DNA from: JABDMD01 sp965203475
GTDB lineage: Bacteria > Pseudomonadota > Gammaproteobacteria > UBA4575
Assembly (NCBI GenBank): GCA_965203475.1
Contig: OZ241890.1
Location: 1,426,001 to 1,490,000 of the forward strand
Length of the DNA: 64,000 nt
Direction of reading: 5' to 3'
The notes under the pieces were generated by a model. That model made no database searches and had not been told where the DNA came from. It saw only the letters and a program-made list of their open reading frames with translations. The position numbers and the translations under genes are program-made. Positions 18,243-27,847 of this stretch are shown in pieces (the first letter of the stretch is position 1; each line of letters starts with the position of its first letter).

Positions 18243-19778
18243 CTAGTCTGGTAATGCTCTATGGAAAATTTTTTTAAACAAGGGTTGAGTTTCTTGAAAG
18301 TATTGTTGTAGATATTCTTGTGTTTTATGAAAATCCGTATCTGCATTAGATACTATGAAAACACTTATAATATTAGAGTCATCATTAATTAACGTTGATG
18401 CTATTTCATATAATTTAGCTACAAATTTATTTGAAGTAATATGATTAAAAGTAGAATAATAATTCCATATCAACAAGTCATCTTCTTCTGAGCTTATTAA
18501 AAATTCATTAAATATATATTCTTTATTTGCAAACTCATGTTGTACTTTCCTTTTATGTTGAAGACTCCAAGTAGGGTTATCACTCATTAGTATCCTATTT
18601 TTTGAATTAATCAGCTCTTTACCAGGGCCATTATTCGAAAATAAATACACTTGTAATTCTACTGATACATTATTCTTTTCAAATACGCGCTTAATTGATT
18701 CCTGCGCCCCAAAATAACTTGGCTGCCAAGTTGTCAAATGATTCTCTATTCGTTTCCATCCATTTATATTTTCAACTTCAACAAACTCATACTGTAATGG
18801 AGATTTATTAATACTACCCAAAGCAGGTCCAATTGAAATTGAAATTAACATTACTACTAAAGCTAAACTATAAATAGTTTTACTTTCATAGTTTTTCTCT
18901 ACAGCTGAAAATGTATTTTTTTTATTTTTTTTACTGTCGAACTTTATTTTCCAATAATTTCCTAATAAAAAAAGAATCAATATAACTATTGCAAAAAATA
19001 ACCAACCATAAATTATATGATCTATGCCTGCCGCGAGACGCATATGAGTTAGATGGCCAATCGTAATAATCAAAAATGCTCTAATACCGTTAGCAATAAT
19101 TGGTAAAATTACAGATAGCATTATGAACAACAACCTATTTAGAGGGTTTGAATAGTTATAAAATGAGTATAAAACCCCTAAAGCTACTGAGGCTACTATG
19201 TAACGAATTCCACTACATGCATCATCAACCATCCATTTTCCACTTGGCACATAAATTATATTTCCTTCGTAGTAAACGGGAATATTAATTAGCTTAAGAA
19301 GCATTACTGAAATAAAACCAGTAATCTTTATCATTGGCCCTATCAATATCTCGCCAAATGGTATTAAAAATACCAAATACATCAAAGGAAAAAATAAAAT
19401 GGCGAAAATACTCTTTCCAAAAACAAACCAAACCAACAATTGAATAAGTAACACACAGCAAATATGTTGAACTAGTTGAATACTAAATTGACTGCCTATC
19501 CACCAAGCAATCCCAGTCAATAAAATAAATAATGCGGAAAGAAATTCAAATCTGCTTGAAGCTAATTCTAATTCATTTCTTTTTTTCCAAATTAAAAACA
19601 AAGATATGGGGGCAATGACAATACAGTGTGAATAAGTTTCAGAATTCATCCATATTCTAATCATGGATTCAAAAGAGTCATGATATAAAATAATAATTAA
19701 GAATAAACCAATTAAAAATATTAAAAATCTAAAATTAATAATATTTAAATTTTTTATTGACTGTATACAATCATTCAT
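18243..19778 (-). CDS. xrtA: exosortase A fused to EpsI domain
   Basis: The 511-residue protein has about eight membrane helices followed by a soluble EpsI (DUF3485) domain from about residue 300. Exosortases are membrane transpeptidase-like proteases that cut PEP-CTERM sorting signals. The three invariant residues are present: Cys188 in DDACSGIRY, Arg233 in NGIRAF and His254 in DHIIYGW. The fused EpsI domain and the neighbouring genes identify the exosortase A (EpsH) class. It should process C-terminally tagged proteins in the inner membrane during export. No PEP-CTERM protein is seen in this window, so its substrates must lie elsewhere in the genome. Confidence 0.95.
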   Translation of the reverse strand: MNDCIQSIKNLNIINFRFLIFLIGLFLIIILYHDSFESMIRIWMNSETYSHCIVIAPISLFLIWKKRNELELASSRFEFLSALFILLTGIAWWIGSQFSIQLVQHICCVLLIQLLVWFVFGKSIFAILFFPLMYLVFLIPFGEILIGPMIKITGFISVMLLKLINIPVYYEGNIIYVPSGKWMVDDACSGIRYIVASVALGVLYSFYNYSNPLNRLLFIMLSVILPIIANGIRAFLIITIGHLTHMRLAAGIDHIIYGWLFFAIVILILFLLGNYWKIKFDSKKNKKNTFSAVEKNYESKTIYSLALVVMLISISIGPALGSINKSPLQYEFVEVENINGWKRIENHLTTWQPSYFGAQESIKRVFEKNNVSVELQVYLFSNNGPGKELINSKNRILMSDNPTWSLQHKRKVQHEFANKEYIFNEFLISSEEDDLLIWNYYSTFNHITSNKFVAKLYEIASTLINDDSNIISVFIVSNADTDFHKTQEYLQQYFQETQPLFKKIFHRALPD

Positions 19779-19839
19779 GACTAAGAAGCATTGTAAATAT
19801 ATGGATATATCATCAAAAAATGATTAACGAATATCGCAA

Positions 19840-21039
19840 TCAGTCATTAATAATTTTTAAGTATTTTTTTAAATTATTTGACCATTGATAATATTTCAAA
19901 ATTGTTGACTTAAATTCATCTTTATATTGTTTGTTGTTTTCTTGTTTTAGTACTTTAATTGTTTGTTTAGCAAAATCTTTTGCATTATTTACAACAAACT
20001 CCGATAAGTTAACTGGCCATTTAATTCCCTCTATAGCATCTTGAGTAGCAACAATTGGTTTACTTAGCGCCATTGCCTCTAATACTTTGTTTTGAACTCC
20101 ACGCGCTACACGTAATGGCGCAACAACTACTGTTGCATGATAAATATACACCCTAATATCATCTATGTACCCTGTTACATGCACATTATTATTAGAAGCT
20201 AATTTTTTCACCTCAGTTGTTGGATTACTACCAACAATATAAAATTTAAGGTCTGATATACTATTTTCAATTTTGGGAAGAATATCTTCCACAAACCAAA
20301 CAACAGCATCGACATTTGCCATGTAATCCATGGCGCCTGTAAATACGATAATTTTTTCATTTTCAGCATATGGATTTTTAAGACCTTCATCAATGGAGAA
20401 AAAATGCTCATTAACTCCATTATTAACAAAGTAGATTTTTTTTTCTAAATCTTTATTATTTTTCACAAAGATATTTTTTTCTTTTTCTGTGACAAAGATG
20501 CTCTTTTTAAACTTTTCTGCGATCTTTCTTTCATATTTTTCTAACAATTTATATTCCCATTTGAATATTAGTCTACTTATATTTTTTTTTTGCAGAGAAT
20601 ATTGCTTCCATTTTTGTGAATCCACATCCACAAAATCTATATAACAATTATCTATTGTATTTGGACAATGCTCTACATATTGAGCCATTGATGATGAAAA
20701 AACTAAGACAGAATTTATATTATTAGTAAGAACTATATTATTTACCCACTTTTGTAAACGAAAACTCTTAAAGTAAGCAATAGAAATTGATGTTGCATAA
20801 AATATGCTTAACATAGCTTGCAAATAGCTCAGCAGTCTATTTAATTTGATAAATTTATATGTTCTGCAAAATTTAGAAACCTCATCGACATATTTTAAAT
20901 CTTCTTTTTGATCAATAAACGTACCTAAATGAACATTATAATTTTGAGAGAGAGCTTTTAAGATATGAAAGGACCTAATTTTATCTCCTTTATTGGGCGG
21001 AAAAGGAATTCTATGTACTAGAAATAGTATGTCTTTCAT
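19840..21039 (-). CDS. exosortase A-associated glycosyltransferase (TIGR03087 type)
   Basis: This 399-residue GT4-like enzyme begins with LFLVHRIPFPPNKGDKIRSF, typical of the TIGR03087 (stp1) sugar transferase family of exosortase A loci. The C-terminal donor site appears as VQNKVLEAMALSKPIVAT. It should act on the cytoplasmic face during repeat-unit assembly. The start overlaps the end of the FemAB-like gene by 4 bp, which indicates translational coupling with it. A 61-bp gap separates it from the exosortase gene. Confidence 0.92.
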   Translation of the reverse strand: MKDILFLVHRIPFPPNKGDKIRSFHILKALSQNYNVHLGTFIDQKEDLKYVDEVSKFCRTYKFIKLNRLLSYLQAMLSIFYATSISIAYFKSFRLQKWVNNIVLTNNINSVLVFSSSMAQYVEHCPNTIDNCYIDFVDVDSQKWKQYSLQKKNISRLIFKWEYKLLEKYERKIAEKFKKSIFVTEKEKNIFVKNNKDLEKKIYFVNNGVNEHFFSIDEGLKNPYAENEKIIVFTGAMDYMANVDAVVWFVEDILPKIENSISDLKFYIVGSNPTTEVKKLASNNNVHVTGYIDDIRVYIYHATVVVAPLRVARGVQNKVLEAMALSKPIVATQDAIEGIKWPVNLSEFVVNNAKDFAKQTIKVLKQENNKQYKDEFKSTILKYYQWSNNLKKYLKIIND

Positions 21040-22058
21040 CCAAGATATCTCGACACTAGAGGGCCTAAGTTATTTGTTACAAAAAGCGGTAAATGTTTCC
21101 ATAAATTTATCGCCATCTTATACTTTGGGTTAGCAGGACTTAAATCAGGAATATCGTCAGAATTAAGTAACTTGTACTGATAATGCAAAGGTAAGGGCTC
21201 AAATCCCCAGTGTTTTTTGAATCTATATGACCCAGTGTTAATTTTACTTCTTCCATAGTTAAATACTCTAATATTTTCTTGACTACTGCGCCGCATCAAT
21301 TCCCAGTACATAAAATCATTGGCATATAATTGTCGAGCAATAGAAGCTCCTCCTCCATAATATGGCAACACCTCATCTTTATAATAGAATGACATAACAC
21401 TACTAATAATTTTGTCTTCCTTATAAATCGTGAGAATTCTGCACTGATCTTTAAATTGATTGATCAACTCTTGAAAATATTTTTTACTAAATACTGGTGT
21501 ACCCAAGTTACGTACACTATTGGAATACGCATAATAAAAAGAATCTATGTTATTTTCTTGTTTTGAATTCAATCCCTGTTTTTTTGCTTTTCTTATAACT
21601 GCTCTTTGCTTTCTTGGTATTCCTTTCAAGTTCTCATCATTGTCTACACTAATATTTTTTTTAAACTCAACGTACAATTTCTTTGTTTTCCAATCATTAT
21701 TTATTATTTCTTGATTTCTTAATTCCAAATAATCAACTTTTTGTTGGGTGCTTAGATCTATTGCATAATTAATTAAACATTCAGATGTCTGCTGAGAATC
21801 AGCTAAAACTCCGCAAGTAGTGCAGAATGGCAAAGAAGAAACATAATTACCAAAAATTCTACTTTTAATATGAGCTAAAGGAAGAATTCCAATTAATTTG
21901 TTATTCTTATATGCGCCTACATAATATGTTTTATGTTTGAATATCCGATGAATGATTTGTTGCCAAGCATTTAGATGGAAGAATGTACCACGCACATGTG
22001 ATGTGACATATTGATCCCATTCCTTCCCCGGGATTGATGTGCTAATTTCATATTTCAT
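21036..22058 (-). CDS. FemAB-like acyltransferase of the XrtA system
   Basis: The 340-residue protein has two GNAT-like halves characteristic of FemAB/FemX peptidyltransferases. Matching features include GKEWDQYVTSHVRGTFFHLN at the start and YYGGGASIARQL, plus FNYGRSKINTGSYRFKKHWG near the end. The layout corresponds to the exosortase A-associated FemAB family (TIGR03019). Members transfer an aminoacyl or acyl group; the real acceptor in this system is unknown. It lies 35 bp downstream of the DUF3473 deacetylase gene, an order that is repeated in many exosortase A loci. Confidence 0.92.
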   Translation of the reverse strand: MKYEISTSIPGKEWDQYVTSHVRGTFFHLNAWQQIIHRIFKHKTYYVGAYKNNKLIGILPLAHIKSRIFGNYVSSLPFCTTCGVLADSQQTSECLINYAIDLSTQQKVDYLELRNQEIINNDWKTKKLYVEFKKNISVDNDENLKGIPRKQRAVIRKAKKQGLNSKQENNIDSFYYAYSNSVRNLGTPVFSKKYFQELINQFKDQCRILTIYKEDKIISSVMSFYYKDEVLPYYGGGASIARQLYANDFMYWELMRRSSQENIRVFNYGRSKINTGSYRFKKHWGFEPLPLHYQYKLLNSDDIPDLSPANPKYKMAINLWKHLPLFVTNNLGPLVSRYLG

Positions 22059-22093
22059 CCGTAAATTTAAACTTCGTTAAGATAAAATATGCT

Positions 22094-22945
22094 TTACATA
22101 TAAGAAGAAAATGCTTCGTCTACCCGCGACCAATTAAAATCTGTGATAAGTTTTCTAAGCCTATTTTCCATTTTATTTAAATTCAAATAATGTCTAAATC
22201 GCGTCTTGAAATTGAGATTGTTAATTTTTGGTTGATCAGGATCCACCTCCCATGGGTGAAAATAAAAAATGAAAGGCTTTCCATCATTTTTATTCACAGC
22301 CTCAATTGCTCTGCGTTGCAGCATATAAGGATACAGACGAAAATATCCACCTCCACCACAAGGGATGTTTCTACCAAAAAGTTTTACTGTGCTAATTGGT
22401 ATTTCTAAAACACAATTTGCACGCAAACGAAATGGAAATCGAGGCGCATCCGGAATTCCATATAAATCATGCCTCACAGGATAGATGCTGGAACTATAAA
22501 TGTGACCAGTCTCTAAAAGTGTTTCCAGCGCCCATAAATTATCATTGTTGATTGAAAAACTGGCTGCCCTATAACCACGGATCTCATATCCACTAATATC
22601 TTCTAGAATCTTTTTACTATTTTGAACATCCCGCATAAATTCTTGCTGTGTCTGAGAAGTTACACGAATATGACTCATTCCATGACTTGCTATTTCATGA
22701 CCTTGAGATGAAATATCTTTAACTAACGCAGGAAATTTTTCTGCCACCCAACCAAGTGTAAAAAAAGTCGCTTTGGTTTGGTTATCATCCAGAATTTGTA
22801 GAATAGATTGCACATTCTTCTCTACTCTACAGGAAAAATTACCCCAGCTTTTTTTATCTATGTGCTTTTCAAATGCAGAAACTTGAAAGTAATCTTCAAC
22901 ATCTATAGTCAGAGCATTAGTAATTGGAGTTTTGAATAAAGCCAT
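22094..22945 (-). CDS. DUF3473-type polysaccharide deacetylase of the XrtA system
   Basis: This 283-residue NodB-fold protein has the catalytic segment LTIDVEDYF (residues 12-20; Asp15, Glu17 and Asp18) and the metal-binding ASHGMSH (His88 and His92). The C-terminal half contains PCGGGGYFRLYP and FYFHPWEVD, hallmarks of the DUF3473 extension in the exosortase A deacetylase family (TIGR03006). It probably removes acetyl groups from the exopolysaccharide or its precursor. It follows the outer-membrane protein gene by 57 bp. Confidence 0.93.
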   Translation of the reverse strand: MALFKTPITNALTIDVEDYFQVSAFEKHIDKKSWGNFSCRVEKNVQSILQILDDNQTKATFFTLGWVAEKFPALVKDISSQGHEIASHGMSHIRVTSQTQQEFMRDVQNSKKILEDISGYEIRGYRAASFSINNDNLWALETLLETGHIYSSSIYPVRHDLYGIPDAPRFPFRLRANCVLEIPISTVKLFGRNIPCGGGGYFRLYPYMLQRRAIEAVNKNDGKPFIFYFHPWEVDPDQPKINNLNFKTRFRHYLNLNKMENRLRKLITDFNWSRVDEAFSSYM

Positions 22946-23002
22946 ACTAAAGTGAAAATATTTATTTTGCCAATGCTCATTTGAAAAATGTTATTTAATA
23001 TT

Positions 23003-24460
23003 CTAAAAAGTTATCGTTACACCAACTCTTACAATATTCTCTTCAAAATCATTATCTGAATTTTCGGCATCTCTGTCTTCATGCTCGTAAGCTGCAAAAC
23101 CAAGTGTTCTAGGTGTAAACTGAGTATCAATCCTTGCTTCAACGAGGTATCTTTCATCATCTCCACCAACATTATTTGGTGTGTTATCTTCATCGCGTTG
23201 ATCCCAATCAAATGATAAGGTTGAAGTTGACTTTCCTGAGAATCTCCATGCCCACTCCAAACCAAATCCATAAATTTCTTCGTCAGGTTCAGTTGTCTCC
23301 CTAAAATCTCTCTCTACTTGGAAGGCAGAGAATGTATAAACACTTCTACTTAATTTATAACTAATCTTTGCGTCCAATTCCTCTTTTACAAATGCATTTG
23401 CATTTAGACCCAATCCTCTATTTCTTGCAAAACTGACAGAAGGTACCCCTTCACTTGCATTTCTTAGTAACTGTCTAACTTGATCAGTAATATCTTCATC
23501 ATAGACAACATCTATCTCTAATTTAGGCCCTATTCTTCTCCATGATGCTTCTCGCGTATTTCCAAAATCTCTATCGCCATATTTGAAAGCAATCGTATTA
23601 AATGTATTGATTTGCCATCTAAAGCCCGCTTTCCAAAAGTCTCTGTCTATTCTTATTGTATTTTCCCTACCATCTATTACATTAGAATTATCTGCGCCAA
23701 AAGTATCATCTTCATAACCATATTCACCTAACAGAGTAAAATATGGCGTTAGACGATAGCCAAGTTCCGCACTATAGGCTTCAAACTCATCTTCAATATT
23801 AGAATCTTCAAATTGAATTTGTTCAGTTTGATAATTTAGCCGCCAGTTAATTTTCTTTGTATCGGATTGATCCTTCAATTCAACTATATAGAAATGACTA
23901 TCTGCATCTTCTTGACGCCCACTTGTTCTTCTGTCATTGAAATCTACAAATCCATATCGATAACGAGCTAAGAAATTAATATCTCTCCAAATATCTCTTG
24001 TTAAATATGGACTAATAAATGCTGTGATGACATCAGTACTATTACCAGTTCTTGAAACCCTATTATTAGAAGTTCTTGCATCAGGATCAACGATTTGTTG
24101 ACTGATTGTAGAACCCAAGTCAACAAAAAATAAATTAGAAAGAATTTCGCCCTCAGCAAAGGCATTTAATTCATGGTCAGTATTATTTCTGTCGCTTTCC
24201 TCTAGATAAAACAAATTCCGCATTGCATAATCAATATCAACTTCAAATCTTCCGCCTTCACCATGTAAGTTAAAACCAGGATCTAAAGCTAAAATATACT
24301 CGTCTTCTTCGCCTCTATCTTCTAATTCAATGTTATCTGTATAGATACCTTCAAGTGTGATAAATGGTGTAAATTTCCAAGCAGCATTACAAGGGATAGC
24401 AAAACACAGTAAAACGAGCAAAGAAAATACGGATAAAGAATAATTTTTCATGATAGTCAC
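23003..24460 (-). CDS. outer-membrane beta-barrel-like protein of the XrtA system (TIGR03016 type)
   Basis: The 485-residue product has a signal peptide (about residues 1-26, ending CNAA) followed by many alternating amphipathic strands with aromatic girdle residues, and it ends in a terminal strand, RVGVTITF, with a C-terminal Phe as expected for outer-membrane barrels. It matches the PEP-CTERM system outer-membrane family TIGR03016. A role in moving the polysaccharide across the outer membrane or anchoring the machine there is plausible. The gene is preceded by a 162-bp spacer with a good -10 box and paired direct repeats (see 24524-24581), so it may start its own transcript. Confidence 0.9.
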   Translation of the reverse strand: MTIMKNYSLSVFSLLVLLCFAIPCNAAWKFTPFITLEGIYTDNIELEDRGEEDEYILALDPGFNLHGEGGRFEVDIDYAMRNLFYLEESDRNNTDHELNAFAEGEILSNLFFVDLGSTISQQIVDPDARTSNNRVSRTGNSTDVITAFISPYLTRDIWRDINFLARYRYGFVDFNDRRTSGRQEDADSHFYIVELKDQSDTKKINWRLNYQTEQIQFEDSNIEDEFEAYSAELGYRLTPYFTLLGEYGYEDDTFGADNSNVIDGRENTIRIDRDFWKAGFRWQINTFNTIAFKYGDRDFGNTREASWRRIGPKLEIDVVYDEDITDQVRQLLRNASEGVPSVSFARNRGLGLNANAFVKEELDAKISYKLSRSVYTFSAFQVERDFRETTEPDEEIYGFGLEWAWRFSGKSTSTLSFDWDQRDEDNTPNNVGGDDERYLVEARIDTQFTPRTLGFAAYEHEDRDAENSDNDFEENIVRVGVTITF

Positions 24461-24523
24461 TAGCGCTAATTTATTTAACCGTTCTACTTATTTCAATAAA
24501 TAAATATTAATAAAATACTTTTG

Positions 24524-24581
24524 ATTATATTTACCACGCCCCAGGTAGTATGCACAACTTAATTTAATGAGGTATGCACAA
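24524..24581 (-). promoter_or_regulatory. candidate activator-dependent promoter with paired direct repeats
   Basis: Read on the minus strand, a perfect TATAAT occupies 24524-24529. Upstream are two exact copies of TTGTGCATAC, at 24548-24557 and 24572-24581, spaced 24 bp start to start. If TATAAT is the -10 box, the near copy covers the -35 position, where no good -35 hexamer exists, and the far copy lies near -60. This is the layout expected for a dimeric activator. It would drive the outer-membrane protein gene (start 24460) and perhaps all genes downstream to 2921. The regulator is not known. Confidence 0.45.
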
Positions 24582-24622
24582 TACACTCAAATTAGATCTT
24601 TACTACCCATTTAATTTTCGCT

Positions 24623-25513
24623 CTAGCTATTCTGTGCTTGGTTGTTATAGTATCCGTAATATTCAGTACTAGCACTCAAAGAAGACTTATTCAAGATAAA
24701 TCCAAATGATTTATCATCCTCTATTAATGCAACAGCGTCTTCAATACGATTTTGCGAGGTTGATCCCGCTTCTACAACAAGGCCAATTTGTCCAACATAT
24801 TGAGCAAGAATTTGTGTTTCTGCACAAGGCAAAAGTGGTGGCCCGTCAATAACTACTACGAGTCTTTGCTTTTGCTTATTAAAAATATTTAAAAACTCAA
24901 GCATATTTTCACTAGAAAAAAGTTCAGGCGCATCTACTACAGTTGATCCGGAAGGAACTATAGATAGTCTGCCCTCAGTTGTATTAAAAATAATCTTACT
25001 AATTGATACTACATCGCCCATTAAGTAATCAGACAAACCGGGTTGATCTTCGACTTGCAAAATTTTAGATAAACTTTTTTTATGTAAATCAGCATCTATT
25101 AGTAAAACATGATAATTTTTTTCTTTTGCCAAATTAATAGCAAGATTCAAAGCATTATATGTTTTTCCTTCACCCTCCGTTGCACTTGTAATTAAAACAA
25201 GATTTTGTGGGCCTGTAACATTACTAGCCTGTTTTAAAATATTCATAAGGATCGGCCTTTTAATCTTGCGAAACTCATGATTGATTTTATCATTATCATA
25301 TTCGCATAAAGGCCATTCAGTTAAACATTCGCTAAACTTTATGACTTTATTGTCAGTTAATAAAAATTGATCATTTTTGCGACCGTATGAACTAATTTTT
25401 TTATTAAAATTTCGATTACTTAAGTTATAAGAACCGGAAGTATTTTGTGAAGTATATTTTTCACTACCTATATTAACATGCGACTTTTGAATTGCTTTTT
25501 CGATTAAACTCAT
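24623..25513 (-). CDS. XrtA-associated tyrosine autokinase (BY-kinase)
   Basis: I use the start at 25513 (MSLIEKAIQK, 296 residues), because it lies 4 bp after the chain-length gene and matches the usual N-terminus of this family; a longer frame runs into that gene. Walker A is SATEGEGKT (110-118), the A' motif LLIDADLHK (137-145) and the Walker B-like VVVIDGPPLL (219-228). A C-terminal Tyr cluster (Tyr285, 286, 288 and 289) is the expected autophosphorylation site. The kinase works with the Wzz-like partner encoded just upstream to control polymer length and export, as in other bacterial capsule systems (TIGR03018 type). Confidence 0.92.
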   Translation of the reverse strand: MSLIEKAIQKSHVNIGSEKYTSQNTSGSYNLSNRNFNKKISSYGRKNDQFLLTDNKVIKFSECLTEWPLCEYDNDKINHEFRKIKRPILMNILKQASNVTGPQNLVLITSATEGEGKTYNALNLAINLAKEKNYHVLLIDADLHKKSLSKILQVEDQPGLSDYLMGDVVSISKIIFNTTEGRLSIVPSGSTVVDAPELFSSENMLEFLNIFNKQKQRLVVVIDGPPLLPCAETQILAQYVGQIGLVVEAGSTSQNRIEDAVALIEDDKSFGFILNKSSLSASTEYYGYYNNQAQNS

Positions 25514-25517
25514 AGAC

Positions 25518-27119
25518 TTATACCCCAACAACAGTTCGTAAGCTATTAGCCAGTTTAATACCTGCATCTTGATAAATAAGACTGGCAACGAAACATGAAA
25601 ACAATACAGTAGATACTGCAAAGAAAACGCCCAATTTCATCCTAGCCAAATTCAAACTTACACGGTCTTGCCTTATACTCACAGCTCCCCATACTGGTAC
25701 TTTGGTCATATTTTGCAGATATTTCGTTGAAAAAAAGACTGGTTTGAGTTGATATAAAAGAAACGCGATACCTAAACCTGCGCCCAAACACAATACAATT
25801 AAAGCAGCTATCATAGCTCTTCTATTAGGCCAAATAGGAGATATTGGTACATTTGGTGGGTCGATAATATTAAAACTAACAGTGTCAGGAGATCTACCAA
25901 CTTCTTCCGATAATTTTGCAGATTCATACCTTTCTAAGAGTGAATGATATTTGGCACTATTACTTTCATAATCTCTGTTAAGTCGAGTCAGTTCAGCCTC
26001 AATTTCAGGAATTCTATTTACATTTGCTTTAAGTTTTTCAATTCGCCTAGTTTGTTGAGCATGTTGTTCTCTCAAGCTTGCAACTTCTACATCTGCAGCA
26101 CTTAATGATATTTTCATTGTTTGAAATACTGGATTTGCCTGCAAAGGATCATTTGCAAGTGCATAATTAGGGTCTAAACCGCTTGCTATTAACATTTGGT
26201 GTTCTTTCTGTTTTTTTGTTTCTAACTCAGCAATATTTTCCCTTAATGCTAAAACTTCTGGATGCAATTCAGTAAAACGAATTAATAGCTTATTAACTTG
26301 ATCTTCATATTCTGCAATTTTAGCGTCATGTGGACTATTCGAAGGATTTTGATAAGGTTGGCTAGCGAAACCAAATACAGGTTCTTCACCTTGCAGTTGT
26401 CGTTTTAACTCATTTCTCTTTCGTAAAGCTAAATTAAGAGCTAATCCAATTCGCTCTCTTTCACCTATAGCCTGTTGTAAACGATCGTAATAGCCCAAGC
26501 CATCACCAGGCATTAAGCCAACATGCTCTTTTTTGAATTCAGCAAGCTTATTTTCAGCTTCAATTAGCTTACCCTCATACTCTTTAACTTGTTGTCCTAA
26601 AAATCTTTGTGCGTTAACTGCCTCATCTCTCTCATACCCTACTGTTGCTTCCACAAAAACATTTAGGAGTGCTTTCACTACATTATATGACTCTTCACTG
26701 CTATTCCCAGTGTAGCGAATCTCAAAAAGATTTCGCTCCGCTTTACCTCGCCCTCTCGCAACAGATATTTGTGAAGCCACTTTTTCATGTAATTTTTCAA
26801 GTTCACCTTCATTTTCAACTGACAAATCCAAATCAGCATCTCTAATTACTTTATCTAAAGTAGGTTGACTAAGTAGAACACGTGTCATCATTGTTACTTG
26901 ATCTGCAATATCTTGTTGTACTGCCAAACCTTTAAGGAGAGGTTGTAAAACAGTTTTCGTATCGACATGCACCTTTGCCACAGACTGGTATTGATCTGGT
27001 ATCGAAGAAATCGCTAACCATCCAGCCAAAAAAATAGATGCTGTCGTAAATAATGCAGGCCATCGATGATGCCATATTCCATGCGCTATATTTATTACTA
27101 GTTCTAAAATCTCTTTCAT
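25518..27119 (-). CDS. XrtA system chain-length determinant protein (Wzz/PCP family)
   Basis: The 533-residue inner-membrane protein has an N-terminal membrane segment (about residues 18-38) and further C-terminal membrane segments (about 425-450 and 485-505), enclosing a long periplasmic region with coiled-coil (about 170-310 and 340-400). A Pro-rich motif, PPNVPISPIWPNRR, precedes the second membrane segment, as in Wzz-type polysaccharide co-polymerases. It corresponds to the exosortase A chain-length family (TIGR03007) and should pair with the tyrosine kinase downstream. The kinase gene begins 4 bp after its stop. Confidence 0.93.
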   Translation of the reverse strand: MKEILELVINIAHGIWHHRWPALFTTASIFLAGWLAISSIPDQYQSVAKVHVDTKTVLQPLLKGLAVQQDIADQVTMMTRVLLSQPTLDKVIRDADLDLSVENEGELEKLHEKVASQISVARGRGKAERNLFEIRYTGNSSEESYNVVKALLNVFVEATVGYERDEAVNAQRFLGQQVKEYEGKLIEAENKLAEFKKEHVGLMPGDGLGYYDRLQQAIGERERIGLALNLALRKRNELKRQLQGEEPVFGFASQPYQNPSNSPHDAKIAEYEDQVNKLLIRFTELHPEVLALRENIAELETKKQKEHQMLIASGLDPNYALANDPLQANPVFQTMKISLSAADVEVASLREQHAQQTRRIEKLKANVNRIPEIEAELTRLNRDYESNSAKYHSLLERYESAKLSEEVGRSPDTVSFNIIDPPNVPISPIWPNRRAMIAALIVLCLGAGLGIAFLLYQLKPVFFSTKYLQNMTKVPVWGAVSIRQDRVSLNLARMKLGVFFAVSTVLFSCFVASLIYQDAGIKLANSLRTVVGV

Positions 27120-27145
27120 AAGAATCTATTAATTTAATAATGAAA

Positions 27146-27757
27146 TTAGAAAAATGACTCAGGGATGATAATAACATCTCCAGGCAACATTCTTATATTT
27201 TGTTTCATATCCCCTTTATTTATTAAGTCGTCAATTCTTACCGGAATAGTTCCAGATTTCCCGCCATGTTTTCTTATCACTTTTGCTCTGTTACCTGCAG
27301 CAAACTCAGTTATACCACCAACTTCAATCATCACATCAAGTAATGAGATATTTTCACGATAAGAAATAGCTCGTGGTTCAACAGCTTCACCTACTACACG
27401 AATTTGCTCACTAAACTGTCCAGTAAAACCACCAACAATAATATTTACAACTGGTGACTTAATGTATTTAGATAGAACACCTTCAATATCGCGTGCCAAC
27501 ATTGTTGGAGTTTTACCAACTGCCACCATGTCCTCAACTAGAGGAGTCGATATTTTGCCATCTGGCCTGACTGTTACAGTTCTTGAAACCTCAGGATTTC
27601 TCCAAACATATATTTCTAAATTATCACCAGGACCGATTAAATATTCGGTCTGGCTACCTTCATCAGAAACATTTACAAGTTCAGGCGGTGGTGATGAAGC
27701 ACATGCACAAATAGTGAATACCAATACAAAAATGCCAAATTGGAAATTCTTACTCAT
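27146..27757 (-). CDS. polysaccharide export outer-membrane lipoprotein (Wza-like)
   Basis: The start is placed at 27757 (MSKNFQFGIF, 203 residues), because this puts a signal peptide directly at the N-terminus; an upstream Met at 27808 would add 17 non-signal residues. A lipobox-like ICAC at residues 16-19 suggests lipidation. A Poly_export domain follows (YLIGPGDNLEIYVWRNPEVS), then a SLBB-like domain around ISLLDVMIEVGGITEFA. It corresponds to the exosortase A export family (TIGR03027) and should form the outer-membrane channel for the polymer together with the Wzz-like protein encoded 26 bp downstream. Confidence 0.92.
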   Translation of the reverse strand: MSKNFQFGIFVLVFTICACASSPPPELVNVSDEGSQTEYLIGPGDNLEIYVWRNPEVSRTVTVRPDGKISTPLVEDMVAVGKTPTMLARDIEGVLSKYIKSPVVNIIVGGFTGQFSEQIRVVGEAVEPRAISYRENISLLDVMIEVGGITEFAAGNRAKVIRKHGGKSGTIPVRIDDLINKGDMKQNIRMLPGDVIIIPESFF

Positions 27758-27847
27758 TACGTAATAAAAAACAGAATTACTAGGGTATTTTAGAGAAAGG
27801 CAATACAAATGTTGTGACAGATACCGCTTACTATTAAATTTGTACCG

